Assembly (NCBI GenBank): GCA_029884165.1
Contig: JAOUIH010000032.1
Location: forward strand, 1-33,865
DNA length: 33,865 bases
Direction: 5' to 3'
From: Gammaproteobacteria bacterium
GTDB lineage: Bacteria; Pseudomonadota; Gammaproteobacteria; Steroidobacterales; Woeseiaceae
In this document: piece after piece, positions 32,833 to 33,865 of the stretch
Numbering within the stretch: position 1 is the first letter of the stretch
How the letters are laid out: each line of letters begins with the position of its first letter
Notes under the pieces: model-generated
Seen by the model: the letters and a program-made list of their open reading frames with translations, nothing else
Databases searched by the model: none
What the model was told of the DNA's origin: nothing
Position numbers and translations under genes: made by a program

Positions 32833-33865
32833 ATGATCAGGACCCTGGTAGCCGTAATGACCGTACTCGCCGTGCTGGCCGCGCCCGCCCGCGCCCAGGA
32901 CAGCAACGCCGAGCTCACCAAGGTCAAGGAGCTCGAGCTGGAGGAGGTCAGGTCCCGGATCAGCACGCTGAAAAAGAGCATGGACAAGCGGGCCGCCGAG
33001 CGCGACCGGATAACAAAGGACCTGCAGGCTGCCGAGGTCCTGATCTCGGAAAAGCGAATCAACCTGCGAGAGATCGAGAGACAAAAGGAATACAGCGAGC
33101 GCCGCAGGGCGGATATCGAGAAAAAACTCGCCGCCCGCCAGGCGGAGCTCGAGCAGGAATCGGCTCAGCTGGCGGCGCAGGCGCGGGCGGCCTATACCAG
33201 CGGCAACAACGAGAGGGTGAAGCTGCTGCTCAACCAGCAGGACCCTGCGACCATAGGCCGCATGCTTGCCTATTACAGGTACCTGTCCGAGTTTCGAGCG
33301 GCGAACATCAGCACCGTGTCGCAGCACATCGGCGAACTGGCCGAACTCGGCACGCAGGCAGCGGGGGAGGAAGACCGCCTCGCCCGGCTGGCGCGGGCGC
33401 GTTACGCCGAGCTGTCGGAGCTGGACGCTGCGCAGCAAAAGCGGCAGGCCCTGCTCGCGTCGCTGAACGACAGGATCAAGACGGAAGGCAGTGAGATAGA
33501 GCGCCTCGCCGCGCAGGAGAAAGACCTCGCCCGGCTGATCACGGAACTGACGAGCATCCTGTCGGATTACCCGATCCGGTCGGAGGAACCCTTCAGCACG
33601 CACAAGGGTCGCCTGACCTGGCCGGTGGCCGGCAGCCTGTTGCACGACTACGGTCAGCCGCGAGCCGACGGTCAGCTCAAATGGAACGGTGTCGTGCTGG
33701 CAGCACCTCGTGGCCGCGAGGTGCGTGCCGTCTACCACGGCCGCGTCGTATTTGCCGACTGGCTCGCCGGCCTGGGGCTCCTGGTCATCGTCGATCACGG
33801 CGAGGGCTTCATGAGCCTGTACGGCTACAACGAGTCGATCCTGAAAAGTACGGGCGACTGGGTCG
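32833..33865 (+). CDS. envC: Murein hydrolase activator EnvC (3' end outside window)
   Basis: Periplasmic factor that activates AmiA/AmiB amidases for cell separation at the septum. The gene starts at ATG 32833 and 344 codons are present before the window ends. A signal peptide (MIRTLVAVMTVLAVLAAPARA) is followed by a long coiled coil (about 25-235, heptads such as LELEEVRSRISTLKKSMDKR) and a LytM/M23 domain from about 255 (KGRLTWPVAGSLLHDYG). The LytM site is degenerate: the zinc-binding H-x3-D motif is replaced by KWNGVVLAAP and the HxH by LYGYNES. This is the EnvC pattern of an activator rather than a peptidase. It is divergent from the rhodanese gene, echoing the E. coli envC-yibN neighbourhood. 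Confidence 0.92.
   Translation, partial: MIRTLVAVMTVLAVLAAPARAQDSNAELTKVKELELEEVRSRISTLKKSMDKRAAERDRITKDLQAAEVLISEKRINLREIERQKEYSERRRADIEKKLAARQAELEQESAQLAAQARAAYTSGNNERVKLLLNQQDPATIGRMLAYYRYLSEFRAANISTVSQHIGELAELGTQAAGEEDRLARLARARYAELSELDAAQQKRQALLASLNDRIKTEGSEIERLAAQEKDLARLITELTSILSDYPIRSEEPFSTHKGRLTWPVAGSLLHDYGQPRADGQLKWNGVVLAAPRGREVRAVYHGRVVFADWLAGLGLLVIVDHGEGFMSLYGYNESILKSTGDWV

Noticed and set aside
32661..33494. 277-codon plus-strand frame overlapping envC
   Set aside because: envC in a different frame has a signal peptide, coiled coil and LytM domain; this frame is Gly/Arg-rich without structure.

Overview
This GC-rich window looks like the replication-origin region of a gammaproteobacterial chromosome. 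It carries rpmH-rnpA-yidC-mnmE reading left and dnaA-dnaN-recF-gyrB reading right. Further right lie glyQ-glyS-gmhB-plsC, glnA-(DUF4124)-ntrB-ntrC and yibN-grxC-secB-gpsA/trmL/envC, all gene orders known from Gammaproteobacteria. I cannot name the species. The mix (class 1B PyrD, no yidD, no cysE, mnmG without rsmG) suggests a less-studied lineage rather than an enteric or a pseudomonad.

Layout. 1-1717: start of an Opp-type permease gene and a peptide-binding lipoprotein (minus). 1805-3721: mnmG (minus), with a perfect DnaA box in its promoter. 3874-7225: a plus-strand cassette of secreted S33-type hydrolase, ABC ATPase and ABC-2 permease, joined by stop/start overlaps. 7257-7284: terminator shared with a small outer-membrane barrel gene. 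8042-11749: mnmE, yidC, rnpA and rpmH (minus). 11962-13290: dnaA. 13291-13497: probable oriC, with three perfect DnaA boxes and an AT-rich tract. 13498-18257: dnaN, recF and gyrB; recF contains two parS sequences. 18304-20749: a Tll0287-like heme-binding protein, a TerB-like protein, plsC and gmhB. 20753-23784: glyS and glyQ. 23785-24138: a 354-bp control region with two NtrC sites and a sigma-54 promoter, leading into glnA, a DUF4124 gene, ntrB and ntrC. 28675-29673: class 1B pyrD, convergent with and overlapping ntrC. 29738-33865: trmL, gpsA, secB, grxC, a rhodanese and the 5' part of envC.

Functional themes are replication initiation and origin segregation (dnaA, dnaN, recF, gyrB, oriC, parS), RNA and tRNA modification (mnmG, mnmE, rnpA, trmL), membrane-protein biogenesis and export (yidC, secB), nitrogen control (glnA, ntrB, ntrC) and envelope or lipid biosynthesis (plsC, gmhB, gpsA, envC).

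The most unusual signal is at translation starts. rnpA, gpsA and ntrB, all clearly intact by homology, have no ATG, GTG or TTG in frame where the protein should begin. For rnpA and gpsA the in-frame codon at the junction is CTG, overlapping the TGA stop of the gene before it (CTGA). This copies the ATGA and GTGA couplings seen at natA, natB and glyS in the same window. ntrB also has an in-frame CTG overlapping a TGA. Non-standard coupled initiation is one explanation; small sequence errors are the main alternative. The second notable signal is that the parS sites are written into recF codons, giving a repeated FHVE peptide.
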